This document shows, in pieces, positions 1 through 9,837 of a DNA stretch of 64,000 nucleotides (positions within the stretch are counted from its first letter, which is position 1; the number at the start of each line of letters is the position of its first letter). Under the pieces are notes generated by a model, which worked only from the letters and a program-made list of their open reading frames with translations, searched no databases and was not told the origin of the DNA. The position numbers and the translations under genes are program-made. Source of the DNA: an uncultured Lachnospiraceae bacterium. GTDB lineage: Bacteria > Bacillota > Clostridia > Lachnospirales > Lachnospiraceae. The stretch lies in the NCBI GenBank assembly GCA_947626775.1, contig CANQTL010000007.1:1-64000 (forward strand), in the 5' to 3' direction.

Positions 1-225
1 CGCCTGACGCTATTTTATGAGCTAAAGTATTGATTTTTCAAGGTGCAATTCCCATTTTTAATATGGGAAGTTTGAGTCTATAATTTTTCTAATGATTTAG
101 AATCATTGTTTGCAACAGTATATTCAGATAAAAAAGTGGTTGGCTGATGTTAATTCGTCAGCCAACAGGCAAACATAATATTCTATATGCACAATCAAAA
201 TACCATTCCGCAATCTACTATTTTC
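1..225. other. AT-rich segment with three hairpins, joined to a truncated gene
   Basis: This stretch is AT-rich while everything after about base 230 is GC-rich coding sequence. It holds three perfect inverted repeats: 49-55 with 63-69, 91-97 with 101-107, and 139-147 with 158-166 (GTTGGCTGA / TCAGCCAAC). None is followed by a clear T-run. Homology of the ABC transporter begins abruptly near base 225. I infer a junction of a mobile element, a rearrangement, or an assembly join. I do not recognise the element. Confidence 0.45.
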
Positions 226-1862
226 CCAGGCTGATGGGGCTGATTGTGGACGAGGGCGTCCTGGGACTGTCCAACGGCGGCGTGGGGGACGTCTCCCTGG
301 TCATGCGCACCGGCGCCCGGATGATCGGGCTGGTGCTGTTCGGCTGTCTCTGCGGTATCCTGTCCGGCGTGTTTGCCAACCTGTGCAGCCAGAACTTCGG
401 CAACGACGTGCGCAAGGCGGCTTTCCGGCGTGTGATGGCTCTCTCCTTCGAGCAGACGGACCGCTTTTCCACGGGATCCCTGATCACGCGGGTGACCAAC
501 GATATCACCCAGATACAGAATCTGGTGACGCAGTGCATCCGGGGATTTGTGCGGACCTTTCTGCTCTTTGCGGGCGGTATTGTCTGTATGCTCTCGCTGC
601 ACCTGAGTTTCGGCGTCGTGGTGGCCTGCGCCATGCCGCTCATTGTGCTCTGCGTCCTGTTCTTTATCGGCAGGGCCAATCCGCTGTTCGCCGTGCTGCA
701 GGAGAAGCTGGACCGGCTGAACAATGTGATGCAGGAGAACGTGGCGGGCACGCGGGTCGTCAAGGCGTACGTGAGGGAGGCGTACGAGAAGGAGCGCTTC
801 GGAGCCGCCAACGACGGGCTGGTGGAGACGCAGCTGCGGGTGCTTCTCCTGTTTTCCTACATGACGCCGATCATGAATATGATCCTGAATGTGTCCGTGG
901 TGGCCGTGATCAAGGTGGGCGCGCTGCAGGTGGGCGCCGGGAACGTCACGCCGGGCGACGTGATGGCGGCGGTCACTTACATCTCCCAGATTCTGAACGC
1001 CGTGATGCGGGTGAACATGATCTTTCAGATGGTGTCCCGGGGCGTGGCGTCGGGCAGGCGGGTGAAAGAGGTGCTCGACTGCGAGCCGGCGATCAGGGAC
1101 GGCGGCTTCGACGAAGCCGCCGCGGTCAGGGGCAAGGTGGAATTCCGCGACGTGTCCTTCTCCTATCCGGGGGCGGGCGGCGAGCGGGTGCTCTCCCATC
1201 TGAACCTGACGATATATCCGGGCGAGACCTTCGGCGTCCTGGGGGCTACCGGCTGCGGCAAATCCACGCTGGTCAGCCTGATCCCGCGCTTCTACGACGC
1301 GACGGAGGGACAGGTGCTGGTGGACGACGTCGACGTGCGGGACTATACGCTGTCCGCCCTGCGCGGCAGGATCGCCGTGGCGCTCCAGAAGAGCGAGATT
1401 TTCAGCACAACCATCGGGGAAAATATCGCCTGGGGAGATCCGGCGGCCTCCGAAGAGCAGATCCGCCGTGCCGCGGACGCGGCGCAGGCGACGGAATTCA
1501 TCGACGCGAAGAAGGGCGGGCTGGACGAGCGGGTGGCCCAGGGCGGGCACAGTCTGTCCGGCGGGCAGAAACAGCGCGTGGCGATCGCCAGGGCGGTTCT
1601 GAAGAACGCGGAGATCCTGATTTTCGACGACACGACGAGCGCCCTCGACTTAAAGACGGAGGCGAAGCTGTATGAGGCGCTGAAGCGGGAGTACGCAGGC
1701 ACGACGAAGATTCTCATAGCCCAGCGGATCGCCTCGGTGAAAGACGCGGACCGTATCGCCGTGATCGACAACGGCAGGCTGGCGGCCTGCGGCAGCCATG
1801 AGGAACTGATGGAGAACAGCGAAATCTACAGGGATATCTATGACTCCCAGCTGAAGAGGTAG
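147..1862 (+). CDS. ABC exporter, membrane-ATPase half-transporter (disrupted N-terminus, degenerate ATP site)
   Basis: This is one half of a heterodimeric type IV ABC exporter: a membrane domain (about residues 30-290) followed by an ATPase domain. Visible motifs are Walker A GATGCGKST near residue 365, signature LSGGQKQR near 469 and Walker B ILIFDDTTSALD near 490. The residue after the Walker B Asp is Asp instead of the catalytic Glu, as in the degenerate site of heterodimeric exporters. The first 25-30 residues do not look like an exporter, because the normal cytosolic start and first half of TM1 are missing. The ATG at 147 lies inside a hairpin, and an internal ATG exists at 234. The partner gene follows after 3 bases. 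Substrate unknown; a drug, lipid or peptide is possible. Confidence 0.8.
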   Translation: MLIRQPTGKHNILYAQSKYHSAIYYFPRLMGLIVDEGVLGLSNGGVGDVSLVMRTGARMIGLVLFGCLCGILSGVFANLCSQNFGNDVRKAAFRRVMALSFEQTDRFSTGSLITRVTNDITQIQNLVTQCIRGFVRTFLLFAGGIVCMLSLHLSFGVVVACAMPLIVLCVLFFIGRANPLFAVLQEKLDRLNNVMQENVAGTRVVKAYVREAYEKERFGAANDGLVETQLRVLLLFSYMTPIMNMILNVSVVAVIKVGALQVGAGNVTPGDVMAAVTYISQILNAVMRVNMIFQMVSRGVASGRRVKEVLDCEPAIRDGGFDEAAAVRGKVEFRDVSFSYPGAGGERVLSHLNLTIYPGETFGVLGATGCGKSTLVSLIPRFYDATEGQVLVDDVDVRDYTLSALRGRIAVALQKSEIFSTTIGENIAWGDPAASEEQIRRAADAAQATEFIDAKKGGLDERVAQGGHSLSGGQKQRVAIARAVLKNAEILIFDDTTSALDLKTEAKLYEALKREYAGTTKILIAQRIASVKDADRIAVIDNGRLAACGSHEELMENSEIYRDIYDSQLKR

Positions 1863-1865
1863 ACG

Positions 1866-3680
1866 ATGGGCGAACAGAGAGAACAGTCCATGAGCAATTA
1901 TAAGGTGCCCGGTATGCGGGGACCGCGCAACAGACAGGTGGAGAAGCCGAAGGAGGGCGTGAGGACGCTGCGCCGTCTCGTGCGGTATTTTGCCAGGGAG
2001 CGCAGGGTTGTGCTCTTTCTTCTGGCGGTGGTATTCGTCGTGGTGGCCGCCTCCGTCTATGCGCCCAGACTGCAGAGCGTCGCGATCGACAGCATCTCCG
2101 CGCGGGATTTCGGGACGCTTCCGGGGACGCTTCTCATGATGCTGGCAGTGTATGCGGTGCAGAGCGCCGGCACTTTCCTGCAGAGCAGGGAGAGCGCGGT
2201 CCTGAGCCAGCGGGTGGTGAAGCGCATGCGGGAGGATTTGTTCGACTGCGTGGTGAATCTGCCGGTCAGCTATATCGACAGCCACTCCCACGGGGATATC
2301 ATGAGCCGCATGACGAACGACGTGGAGAACATCTCCAACACGGTGTCCCAGTCTTTGAGCTCGCTGTTCTCGGGCGTGTTGACCGTGATCGGCACGGTGG
2401 CGATGATGCTGTGGCTGTGCCCGCCGCTGGCGCTGCTGTCCTGCACGACGGTGCTGCTCACGGTCACGGCGACGAAATTTCTCTCCGGCGCAATGCGCAC
2501 TTTCTACCGTCGGCGGCAGGCGCTTCTGGGGACGCTCAACGGCACGGTGGAGGAGATGGTCGGCGGCTATCGGACGGTGGTGGCTTACGGGCGGCAGGAG
2601 GCGGTCGTCGAGTCTTTTGACAGGACGGCGGACGAGCTGACGCGGGCGGGGATCTTTGCGGAAATTCTGGGCGGTTCCATGGGGCCTGTGATGAACGTCA
2701 TCAACAATGTGGGCTTCGTCATTATCGCGGCGTTCGGCGGTTACTTCGCGGTGCACGGCGCAATCTCCATCGGGGTCATCTCGGCATTTATCGTCTACGC
2801 GAAACAGTTCGGGCGTCCGATCGACGAGATCGCGCAGATTTACGGACAGATCCAGACAGCCGTCGCGGGCGCGGAGCGGGTGTTCGCGGTCATCGACGAG
2901 GAGCGGGAGGACAAGTCGGGAGACAGGGACATGGAAGGGGCGAAGGGCGTCATCCATTTTTGCGGCGTCAACTTCTCCTATCTGCCCGGGCAGCAGGTGT
3001 TACACGACTTCGATCTGGAGGTGCGGGCCGGTCACAAGATCGCTCTGGTGGGCGCCACCGGCAGCGGCAAGACGACGGTGGTGAATCTGCTGATGCGCTT
3101 TTATCATGCGGACAGCGGCGAAATCCTGATCGACGGCGTCAATATCAGGGATATCGACTGTAAGTCCCTGCGGGAGAACACCGCCATCGTGCTGCAGGAC
3201 ACGGTGCTCTTTGCGGACACGGTGCGCAATAACCTGAAATACGGGAGACAGGACGCCACGGACGAGGAGATGGAGGAGGCGGCGCGCATGAGCAACTGCC
3301 ACGACATGATCCTGCGTCTGCGGGACGGCTACGACACGCTCCTTGCGGGAGAGGGCGGCAATCTCTCCCAGGGACAGCGGCAGCTTCTCGCCATCGCGAG
3401 AGCCTTTCTGGCGCAGCCCAGGATCCTGATTCTGGACGAGGCGACCTCCAGCGTGGACACCCGCACGGAGAAGCGGATCCAGGACGCCATGATGAAGCTG
3501 ATGGAGAACCGGACGAGCCTGATTATCGCGCACCGCCTGTCCACGATCAGGGACGCGGACTACATCGTCGTCATGGACAGGGGCAGGATCATCGAGGCGG
3601 GCAATCACGAGGAACTGATCGCGGCCCGGGGCAAGTACTATGAACTGTATATGACGCAGTTCGCGGGCAGCGCGACGTGA
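1866..3680 (+). CDS. ABC exporter, membrane-ATPase half-transporter (canonical ATP site)
   Basis: This is the second half of the heterodimeric exporter, 604 aa. A basic cytosolic leader of about 45 residues precedes six predicted membrane helices and an ATPase domain. The domain has Walker A GATGSGKTT near residue 395, signature LSQGQ near 499 and Walker B ILILDEATSSVD near 520, with the catalytic Glu present. It therefore supplies the competent hydrolysis site that complements the degenerate one upstream. The start at 1866 is 6 bases after an SD-like gagg, and the ATG at 1890 is a less likely alternative. The 3-base gap from the upstream gene implies one operon. Confidence 0.9.
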   Translation: MGEQREQSMSNYKVPGMRGPRNRQVEKPKEGVRTLRRLVRYFARERRVVLFLLAVVFVVVAASVYAPRLQSVAIDSISARDFGTLPGTLLMMLAVYAVQSAGTFLQSRESAVLSQRVVKRMREDLFDCVVNLPVSYIDSHSHGDIMSRMTNDVENISNTVSQSLSSLFSGVLTVIGTVAMMLWLCPPLALLSCTTVLLTVTATKFLSGAMRTFYRRRQALLGTLNGTVEEMVGGYRTVVAYGRQEAVVESFDRTADELTRAGIFAEILGGSMGPVMNVINNVGFVIIAAFGGYFAVHGAISIGVISAFIVYAKQFGRPIDEIAQIYGQIQTAVAGAERVFAVIDEEREDKSGDRDMEGAKGVIHFCGVNFSYLPGQQVLHDFDLEVRAGHKIALVGATGSGKTTVVNLLMRFYHADSGEILIDGVNIRDIDCKSLRENTAIVLQDTVLFADTVRNNLKYGRQDATDEEMEEAARMSNCHDMILRLRDGYDTLLAGEGGNLSQGQRQLLAIARAFLAQPRILILDEATSSVDTRTEKRIQDAMMKLMENRTSLIIAHRLSTIRDADYIVVMDRGRIIEAGNHEELIAARGKYYELYMTQFAGSAT

Positions 3681-3747
3681 GATCCCGCTGCGGCGCGGGC
3701 CGTCGTTCGGCGCTTTCGCCGCGCCTGAAATTTCTCCGATAAAGATA

Positions 3748-3776
3748 TTGCTATATCACGCGCAAATGTGTAATAT
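3748..3776 (+). promoter_or_regulatory. Sigma-A-type promoter for the chemoreceptor gene
   Basis: TTGCTA (3748-3753) and TAATAT (3771-3776) are separated by 17 bases and lie about 70 bases upstream of the ATG at 3845. Confidence 0.5.
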
Positions 3777-3844
3777 AGAAATATAATGTATTATGCCAGC
3801 GGTATACAAATATACAAAAAGAAAACGAGAAGGGGACATGAGGT

Positions 3845-5551
3845 ATGAAAAACTTGAAACTGAATCTCACGATCAAGATACTGGCGTGCGTTCTGCTGCC
3901 GGTGCTCCTGCTTGTGATCTTCGCGGTGATGTCGATCAACAGCGTCGGCACGCTGATGGCGGACAGGCTGCAGGAGGATCATCTGGAGACGGCCAACTAT
4001 GCGGTACAGCATATGCTGGACAGCATCAACACGGAGGCGTTTTCGCTGCAGGGTGAGAATCTGTACAGAGGGGACGTCGATCTGACGGCGGATTCCTCCA
4101 TGATCGACCGCTTTAAGGAAGAAGCCGGGGTGGAGATCACGCTGTTCTACGGCAAGACGAGAAGGGCGACGACCATCATCGGGGCGGACGGGAACCGTAT
4201 TCTGGGGACCGAGATGGCGGAGGAACTGTATCAACAGATCAAGGCGGACGGCTACTATTTCTCGGACAGCGTATCCGTGGAGGGCGAGCCGTACTACGGC
4301 GTCTATATGCTGTTTGACGACGGCGGCGCGGGCAATGAGCTGATCGTCTTTACGGGCGTGTCCGTGGTGAACACGCACGCCATCTACTCGGTGCGCCTGA
4401 CGACCAACACGGCCTTCATGATCGCGATCGGCGTGGTATTCTTCCTGATAGCGCTTTTCGTGGTGAGAGGCATCGTGCGCAATATTCAGGAGTCCGTCGC
4501 AAATCTGGACGAGGTGGCGGACGGCAAGCTGAATTTCGAGGTCCGGGAGAAGATGACGGAGAGGGGAGACGAGGTCGGCAATATCGCCCGTTCCATCGAT
4601 TCCCTGATGAAGAAATTTATCGATATTGTAGACGACCTGAACGTGTCTTCCGACACGTTGACGGATTTTTCGGAGAGTATTAAGACGAACTTCGCGTCGA
4701 TCAACGAGTCCATCGCGAACATCAATATCGCCGTGGAGGAGATCGCCACCGGCGCGACCAATCAGGCCAACGAGACGCAGTCGGTCGCGGAGCAGATGAA
4801 CGAGATGGGCTACGCGGTGGACAAGGCTTCGGACAGCATCGTGACGTTAAAACAGAGCGCGGAGAGCATGGACGCCTCCAACAGAGAAGTGCGGGCGACG
4901 CTGGAGGATCTGGTGAAGATCAGCACGAGGACGAGGGAGTCCATCGAGGAGGTACAGCAGCAGACGGACGACACGAACCGCTCCGTCATGGAGATCCAGG
5001 ACGCGATTTCCCTGATTTCCAACATTGCGGGACAGACGAATCTGCTGTCGCTGAACGCTTCCATCGAGGCGGCGAGAGCCGGCGAGCAGGGCAGAGGCTT
5101 CGCGGTAGTCGCGGACGAGGTGCGCAAGCTGGCGGAGCAGTCGAGAGAGTCTGCGGAGCAGATCGACAATATCGCGAGACAGCTGATCGACAAGTCCAAC
5201 AGCAGCGTGGCGGCGATGCGCGCAGTTACGGAAGAGATGCAGAACCAGTACGACAAGCTGAACCAGACGAAAGATGTCTTCGGCCATCTGAACGACGAGA
5301 TCCAGAATGTGACGGAGGCGGTGGACAGCATCGCGGGAGAGATCGACAATATCAACAATTCCAAGAACGAGGTTTACAGCAATCTGGAGAGCCTGGCGGC
5401 GATCTCCGAGGAGAACGCGGCGTCCACGCAGGAGACTTCCGCCACGATGACGCAGCTGAGTGAGCTTGTCAACGAGTGCGACAACTCGGTCGGCAGGCTC
5501 GGCGCGATCAGCGATTCCCTGGAGGGCAACGTGAAGAAGTTTACGCTGTAA
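3845..5551 (+). CDS. Methyl-accepting chemotaxis protein
   Basis: This is a membrane chemoreceptor of 568 aa. TM1 is at about residues 10-30. An extracytoplasmic single-Cache-like sensor domain spans about 35-185. TM2 is at about 188-210, a HAMP domain at about 207-260 and the cytoplasmic coiled-coil signalling domain at about 290-568. The signalling hairpin tip is present near residue 395 (motif [19 protein letters not shown]). The ligand cannot be read from the sequence. The SD agggg precedes the start. It is monocistronic by appearance: a promoter lies upstream and a hairpin downstream. Its presence suggests a chemotactic and hence probably motile organism. Confidence 0.93.
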   Translation: MKNLKLNLTIKILACVLLPVLLLVIFAVMSINSVGTLMADRLQEDHLETANYAVQHMLDSINTEAFSLQGENLYRGDVDLTADSSMIDRFKEEAGVEITLFYGKTRRATTIIGADGNRILGTEMAEELYQQIKADGYYFSDSVSVEGEPYYGVYMLFDDGGAGNELIVFTGVSVVNTHAIYSVRLTTNTAFMIAIGVVFFLIALFVVRGIVRNIQESVANLDEVADGKLNFEVREKMTERGDEVGNIARSIDSLMKKFIDIVDDLNVSSDTLTDFSESIKTNFASINESIANINIAVEEIATGATNQANETQSVAEQMNEMGYAVDKASDSIVTLKQSAESMDASNREVRATLEDLVKISTRTRESIEEVQQQTDDTNRSVMEIQDAISLISNIAGQTNLLSLNASIEAARAGEQGRGFAVVADEVRKLAEQSRESAEQIDNIARQLIDKSNSSVAAMRAVTEEMQNQYDKLNQTKDVFGHLNDEIQNVTEAVDSIAGEIDNINNSKNEVYSNLESLAAISEENAASTQETSATMTQLSELVNECDNSVGRLGAISDSLEGNVKKFTL

Positions 5552-5593
5552 GAGGCGGGTTTTTCCTGCGCAGCACGGTTTGGAGAACAAGAT

Positions 5594-5630
5594 ACGTCTG
5601 TATTTGCATGCGTGTGAATACAGACGTTCT
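5594..5630 (+). terminator. Hairpin terminator after the chemoreceptor gene
   Basis: A perfect 11-bp stem (5594-5604 with 5617-5627) with a 12-base loop is followed by TCTTTAT. The T-run is imperfect, so its strength is uncertain. Confidence 0.55.
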
Positions 5631-5681
5631 TTATAGGGACCCGAAAAAATATAATAATAGAGACGGAGAGGAGAAGAGGGT

Positions 5682-6641
5682 ATGCTGAGAGAGAGAGGAT
5701 TTTACAGAGGGATCGATCTGGGAGGCTGGCTTTCCCAGTGTGATTACAGCGAGGACAGACTGGATCATTTTATCACGGAGCCGGATTTTGCGAAGATCGC
5801 TTCCTGGGGGCTGGATCATGTGAGGATCCCGGTGGACTACAACATTCTGGAGAACGAGGACGGCACGGGCTATCTCGAGAGCGGATTTTCGCGGATCGAC
5901 CGGGCGGTTGGTCTGGCGAAAAAGTACGGCATGAACGCGGTTGTCGATCTGCACAAGACCGCGGGCTTTTCCTTCGACGAGGGCGAGAAGGAGAGCGGCT
6001 TCTTCGAGAGCGGGAAATATCAGGAGCGCTTCTACAGACTGTGGGAGGAACTGGCGAAGCGTTTCGGAAACGATGCGGACCATGTGGCCTTCGAGCTGCT
6101 GAACGAGGTGACGGAGCAGCGCTTTATCGGGGCGTGGAACCGGATCTCCGGCGAGTGCATCAGGCGGATCCGCGCCTATGCGCCCGACACGCTCATTCTG
6201 CTCGGAAGCTACTGGAACAACAGCGCGGAGGCGGTGAAGGATCTGGAGAAGCCTTACGACGGCAGGGTGATCTACAACTTCCACTGCTACGATCCGCTGG
6301 CGTTCACGCATCAGGGCGCATACTGGATCTACGACGACTCCTTCGACCAGAGCGCGAGGCCCCGCTTCGACGAGATGGATATCACGGAGGAATCCTTCGA
6401 GAAACTTTTTGCGCCGGCGCTTCAGAAAGCGGAGGAGAACGGCACGGAGCTGTACTGCGGCGAGTACGGCGTGATCGATATCGCCGCGCCGGAGGATGCG
6501 CTGAAGTGGTTTAGGGTGATCCACAGCGTGTTCGAGAAGCACGGAATCTCCAGGGCGGCGTGGAGCTACAAGGAGATGGATTTCGGCATCGCGGACGCCC
6601 GCATGGACGGCGTGCGCGAAGAGCTGCTCCGTTACCTGTAA
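5682..6641 (+). CDS. Glycoside hydrolase family 5 (cellulase-like)
   Basis: This is a retaining (beta/alpha)8 glycosidase of 319 aa without a signal peptide, so it probably acts on oligosaccharides in the cytoplasm. GH5 landmarks are visible. The N-terminal GGWLSQ and HVRIPVD strands are followed by the acid/base Glu142 in LLNEV, an aromatic and His region (YNFHCYDP, about 198-205) and the nucleophile Glu261 in CGEYG. The likely substrates are beta-glucan, beta-mannan or beta-xylan oligomers; the sequence does not settle which. The start is supported by the SD ggagagg about 10 bases upstream. Confidence 0.88.
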   Translation: MLRERGFYRGIDLGGWLSQCDYSEDRLDHFITEPDFAKIASWGLDHVRIPVDYNILENEDGTGYLESGFSRIDRAVGLAKKYGMNAVVDLHKTAGFSFDEGEKESGFFESGKYQERFYRLWEELAKRFGNDADHVAFELLNEVTEQRFIGAWNRISGECIRRIRAYAPDTLILLGSYWNNSAEAVKDLEKPYDGRVIYNFHCYDPLAFTHQGAYWIYDDSFDQSARPRFDEMDITEESFEKLFAPALQKAEENGTELYCGEYGVIDIAAPEDALKWFRVIHSVFEKHGISRAAWSYKEMDFGIADARMDGVREELLRYL

Positions 6642-6669
6642 AAGACAAAATAAATGAAGGAGTGAGGCT

Positions 6670-7605
6670 GTGAGCGGAAATAACGGAAGCGCGGCGGACA
6701 GAGCCGCCGGTTCAGGCGGCGTCAAGGCGATGTTTAAGAGGATCTGGGAGTATCTGCTTCTGACCTTCGGCGCGGCGGTGGCGGCTTTTGCGGTCGAGGA
6801 ATTTCTCGTCCCGAACACGATTCTGGACGGCGGCGTGGTGGGCGTCGGCATCATTGTCAGCCGGCTGACGGGGGCGAAGCTGAGTCTGCTCACCTTTGGG
6901 CTGAATCTGCCCTTTATGATCGTCGGCTATAAGATCCTCGGCAGGGATTTCTTCCTCAAGGCCGGGTATTCCATGGCGGTGTTTTCCGCCTTTCTGGAAG
7001 TGTTCGCGCCTCTCGCCAACATGACGACGGAACCGCTTCTGGCGGTCTGCTTCGGCGGCATCCTGCTGGGCGCCGGCGTGGGTATGGTGATCTCGGCGGG
7101 CGGCTGTCTGGACGGCACGGAGACAGTGGCTATTCTCATCAACCGCAGAACCGATTTCCCCGTAGGGCGGACGGTGCTGATCATCAATGTGGCGATCTAT
7201 ACCGTCGCGGGGTTTGTGTTTACTTTTGACTCGGCGATGTACAGTCTGCTCGCCTACTATATCGCCTCCAAGGTGCTGGACTTTATCGACAACGGCATGA
7301 ACCAGGCCAAGGCGGCCATGATCATCACGAACGACGGCGCGGCTATCGCGGACATGATCTATAAGCGGATGGGAAGGACCGTGACGATCCTGGAAGGAGA
7401 GGGCCTGATCAGCGGCAGGAAAGATGTGCTCTACTGCGTGCTGAACCGTCTGGAGGTCTACGAGCTGAAGAAGCTGATTAAGGAGGCGGACGCCAGCGCC
7501 TTCATCGCCATCAACGAGATCTCCGAGATCATAGGGAACCATATCAAGAAGAAGGCGGCGGACAGCGGGGTGCAGAGCGAGAATCGGACAAAAGAGGTTG
7601 ACTAA
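6670..7605 (+). CDS. YitT family membrane protein (DUF161 + DUF2179)
   Basis: This is an integral membrane protein of 311 aa. About five or six hydrophobic helices lie between residues 25 and 205, including GGVVGVGIIVSR and the GGCLDGTETVA segment typical of YitT. A cytosolic DUF2179 domain of about 80 residues follows (near 215-295). The family is widespread in Firmicutes and its transport role is unproven. The chosen start is GTG at 6670 after SD aaggag; an ATG at 6730 directly before the first helix is possible. The gene lies 28 bases after the GH5 gene and may be cotranscribed with it. Confidence 0.88.
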   Translation: MSGNNGSAADRAAGSGGVKAMFKRIWEYLLLTFGAAVAAFAVEEFLVPNTILDGGVVGVGIIVSRLTGAKLSLLTFGLNLPFMIVGYKILGRDFFLKAGYSMAVFSAFLEVFAPLANMTTEPLLAVCFGGILLGAGVGMVISAGGCLDGTETVAILINRRTDFPVGRTVLIINVAIYTVAGFVFTFDSAMYSLLAYYIASKVLDFIDNGMNQAKAAMIITNDGAAIADMIYKRMGRTVTILEGEGLISGRKDVLYCVLNRLEVYELKKLIKEADASAFIAINEISEIIGNHIKKKAADSGVQSENRTKEVD

Positions 7606-7625
7606 TCTTTCTAAACTGTTATAAT
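7598..7625 (+). promoter_or_regulatory. Promoter of the ArsR-type regulator gene
   Basis: TTGACT (7598-7603), a 16-base spacer and TATAAT (7620-7625). The -35 box overlaps the end of the yitT-like gene. Two TCTAAAC repeats (7610-7616 and 7651-7657) flank the start region and could be operator half-sites. Confidence 0.65.
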
Positions 7626-7687
7626 GTGTTATAGATTATTTTAAACTTATCTAAACATATTAAATATACAGGAGATGACTGGACACT

Positions 7688-8629
7688 ATGCTGCATCTGA
7701 AATCTCTGGAGGAAGGCCTGGATATCTTTAAGGCGCTGGGTTCCGAGGTCCGCATCGAGATCATCAGGATCCTCTCGGAAAACAACGGCATGAACATGAA
7801 CGAGCTGGCGAGCAGGCTCAACATCACGAACGGGGCGCTCACAAGCCATATCAAGAAGCTGGAGGACTGTGGGATCGTGGCGATTGCGAACGAGTCGGCG
7901 GGACACGGCAACCAGAAGAAGTGCACCGTGCGTCTTGACAAGATTCTCATAGAGGTCAATCCGGAGGAGAACGTCAAGAATATCTACCAGACGGATATCA
8001 AGGTGGGACACTACTCCGACTACAGCGTGTACCCGACCTGCGGCCTGGCCTCCGACAGGGCGATCATCGGCGAAGTGGACGACGCGCGCTACTTTGCGCA
8101 TGCCGACAGGTATGAGGCGGATATCCTCTGGCTCACCAGAGGGTATGTGGAGTACATCGTCCCGAACTTCATCCCGGCGGGGCAGAAAATCGATCAGATC
8201 AGCATCTCTCTGGAGCTTGGCTCGGAGGCTCCGGGCTACAACGACGTATGGCCCTCGGACATCTCTTTTATTCTCAATGACAGGAAGGTGGCGGTCTGGA
8301 CGAGTCCGGGCGATTTCGGCAGCGTGAAGGGCATCTTTACGCCGGAGTGGTGGTTCCCGAACTGGAACCAGTACGGTCTGCTGAAGATCCTCGTCATCAA
8401 CCACAAGGGAACTTTCATCGACGGCCTGCAGGTGTCGGACGTCGCCATCACGGATTTTCACTTCGACTATCACAGCACGATCAAGCTGAAGCTGGAGGTG
8501 GAGGCGGACGCCGAGCATGTGGGGGGTCTTACCATCTTCGGTAAGAATTTCGGCAATTACAATCAGGATATCGCCGTGCGCATCAATTACAGTCCCATTG
8601 CGGATCAGGAGGGGACGGAGAACAGATAG
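7688..8629 (+). CDS. ArsR-type winged-helix transcriptional regulator with C-terminal ligand domain
   Basis: This is a DNA-binding regulator of 313 aa. An ArsR-like winged helix covers about residues 8-90 (FKALGSEVRIEIIRIL, then a recognition helix around LNITNGALTSHIKKLE). The remaining 220 residues are beta-rich and rich in aromatic residues, and they look like a ligand-binding domain. The gene stands immediately before the GH43, GH51 and sugar-transport genes. I infer that it controls them in response to an arabinose-containing sugar. No metal-binding cysteine set is visible, which argues against a metal sensor. Its own promoter lies upstream and a strong terminator follows. Confidence 0.82.
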   Translation: MLHLKSLEEGLDIFKALGSEVRIEIIRILSENNGMNMNELASRLNITNGALTSHIKKLEDCGIVAIANESAGHGNQKKCTVRLDKILIEVNPEENVKNIYQTDIKVGHYSDYSVYPTCGLASDRAIIGEVDDARYFAHADRYEADILWLTRGYVEYIVPNFIPAGQKIDQISISLELGSEAPGYNDVWPSDISFILNDRKVAVWTSPGDFGSVKGIFTPEWWFPNWNQYGLLKILVINHKGTFIDGLQVSDVAITDFHFDYHSTIKLKLEVEADAEHVGGLTIFGKNFGNYNQDIAVRINYSPIADQEGTENR

Positions 8630-8646
8630 ACAGCCGCGGACAGGCC

Positions 8647-8689
8647 GCTTCGGGGGAGCGTATGCTCCGCCCGGGGCTTTTTCTTTTTG
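8647..8689 (+). terminator. Rho-independent terminator after the regulator gene
   Basis: A GC-rich stem closes around the core GGAGC-GTAT-GCTCC, with a single bulge, and is followed by TTTTTCTTTTT. Confidence 0.8.
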
Positions 8690-8717
8690 TAATTCTCAGG
8701 AAACCGGAAAAAAGTGG

Positions 8718-8746
8718 TTGATTTCGGTTCTTATATTCTATATAAT
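8718..8746 (+). promoter_or_regulatory. Promoter of the GH43-GH51 operon
   Basis: TTGATT (8718-8723), a 17-base spacer and a perfect TATAAT (8741-8746), 63 bases before the GH43 start. It is a likely target of the upstream ArsR-type regulator. Confidence 0.75.
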
Positions 8747-8808
8747 TTAAAAAGAGATATAATAATTTAGCAATTTTTAAAAAATAAAGCGGCACAAGGA
8801 GAACAGAT

Positions 8809-9765
8809 ATGGCAGACAGGCAGTTGGAGTACAATAAACCGTGGATCCTGCAGCGGGCGGATCCGTACGTGTACAGGCATACGGACGGCAGCTATTATTT
8901 TACGGCGTCCGTGCCCGCATACGATCAGATCGTACTGCGCAGGGCGGACACGCTGGCGGGACTGAAGGACGCGCCGGAGACGGAGATCTGGCACAGGCAC
9001 GAGAGCGGGATCATGAGCTGCCACGTGTGGGCGCCGGAGCTTCACTATCTCGACGGGGCATGGTACGTCTACTTCGCGGCGGGAGACAAAGACGACGTCT
9101 GGAACATCCGCCCCTATGTGCTGGAGTGCCGGGATGAAAACCCCATAACGGGCGTCTGGACGGAGAAGGGCAAGATGGGCTGCGCGGCGGACGACGCGTT
9201 CTCCTTCCGGGCCTTCTCTCTGGACGGCACGGTGTTCGAGAATCAGGGGAAACGCTACTACATATGGGCGGAGAAGGTCGGCGTCGGCAAGCAGATTTCC
9301 AATCTCTACATTGGCGAGCTGGAGACGCCCTGGCAGCTGAAAACCGTACAGGTGCTTCTGACGACGCCCGATTACGACTGGGAGAGAGTGGGTTTCTGGG
9401 TGAACGAGGGTCCCGCCGTGATCAAGCGGAACGGAAAAATCTATGTGACCTATTCCGCTTCGGAGACGGGCATAGCCTACTGTATGGGGATGCTGACGGC
9501 GGACGAGAACAGCGATCTGCTGGATCCGCTGTCCTGGAAGAAGGAGCGGTACCCGGTGCTGTGTTCCGACGAGGCGCGGGGCATCTACGGGCCGGGGCAC
9601 AACAGCTTTACCACGGACGAGGAGGGCGGCGATATCATGGTGTACCATGCGCGGACGGAGAAGGAGATCGTGGGCGATCCGCTCTACAACCCGAACCGGC
9701 ACGCCATGCTCATGAGAATAAAGTGGGACAGGGAAGGCAGACCGGTATTCTCATACGACAACTAG
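8809..9765 (+). CDS. Glycoside hydrolase family 43 (arabinofuranosidase/xylosidase)
   Basis: This is an inverting glycosidase of the five-bladed propeller fold, 318 aa, without a signal peptide. The probable catalytic base is Asp18 in RADPYVY, the pKa-modulating Asp is near 139 (SLDGTVF) and the general acid is Glu200 in NEGPAV. The SD aaggag precedes the ATG. It is followed 72 bases downstream by the GH51 arabinofuranosidase. Together they would remove arabinose from imported arabinan or arabinoxylan oligosaccharides. Beta-xylosidase activity is the main alternative. Confidence 0.88.
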   Translation: MADRQLEYNKPWILQRADPYVYRHTDGSYYFTASVPAYDQIVLRRADTLAGLKDAPETEIWHRHESGIMSCHVWAPELHYLDGAWYVYFAAGDKDDVWNIRPYVLECRDENPITGVWTEKGKMGCAADDAFSFRAFSLDGTVFENQGKRYYIWAEKVGVGKQISNLYIGELETPWQLKTVQVLLTTPDYDWERVGFWVNEGPAVIKRNGKIYVTYSASETGIAYCMGMLTADENSDLLDPLSWKKERYPVLCSDEARGIYGPGHNSFTTDEEGGDIMVYHARTEKEIVGDPLYNPNRHAMLMRIKWDREGRPVFSYDN

Positions 9766-9837
9766 CGCCGCGGCAAAAGGAAGCCGTCCGGCGCGCGGTA
9801 TACAGGACAAAAATATAAGAGGAAAGGAAGGAAGGGT

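Noticed and set aside
1-170. Hairpins considered as a CRISPR array or leader
   Set aside because: The three inverted repeats differ from each other in sequence and spacing. There are no repeated units and no cas genes.
195-1550. Long - strand frame opposite the first ABC gene
   Set aside because: Low-complexity His/Arg/Gln-rich translation, typical of the antisense of GC-rich codons.
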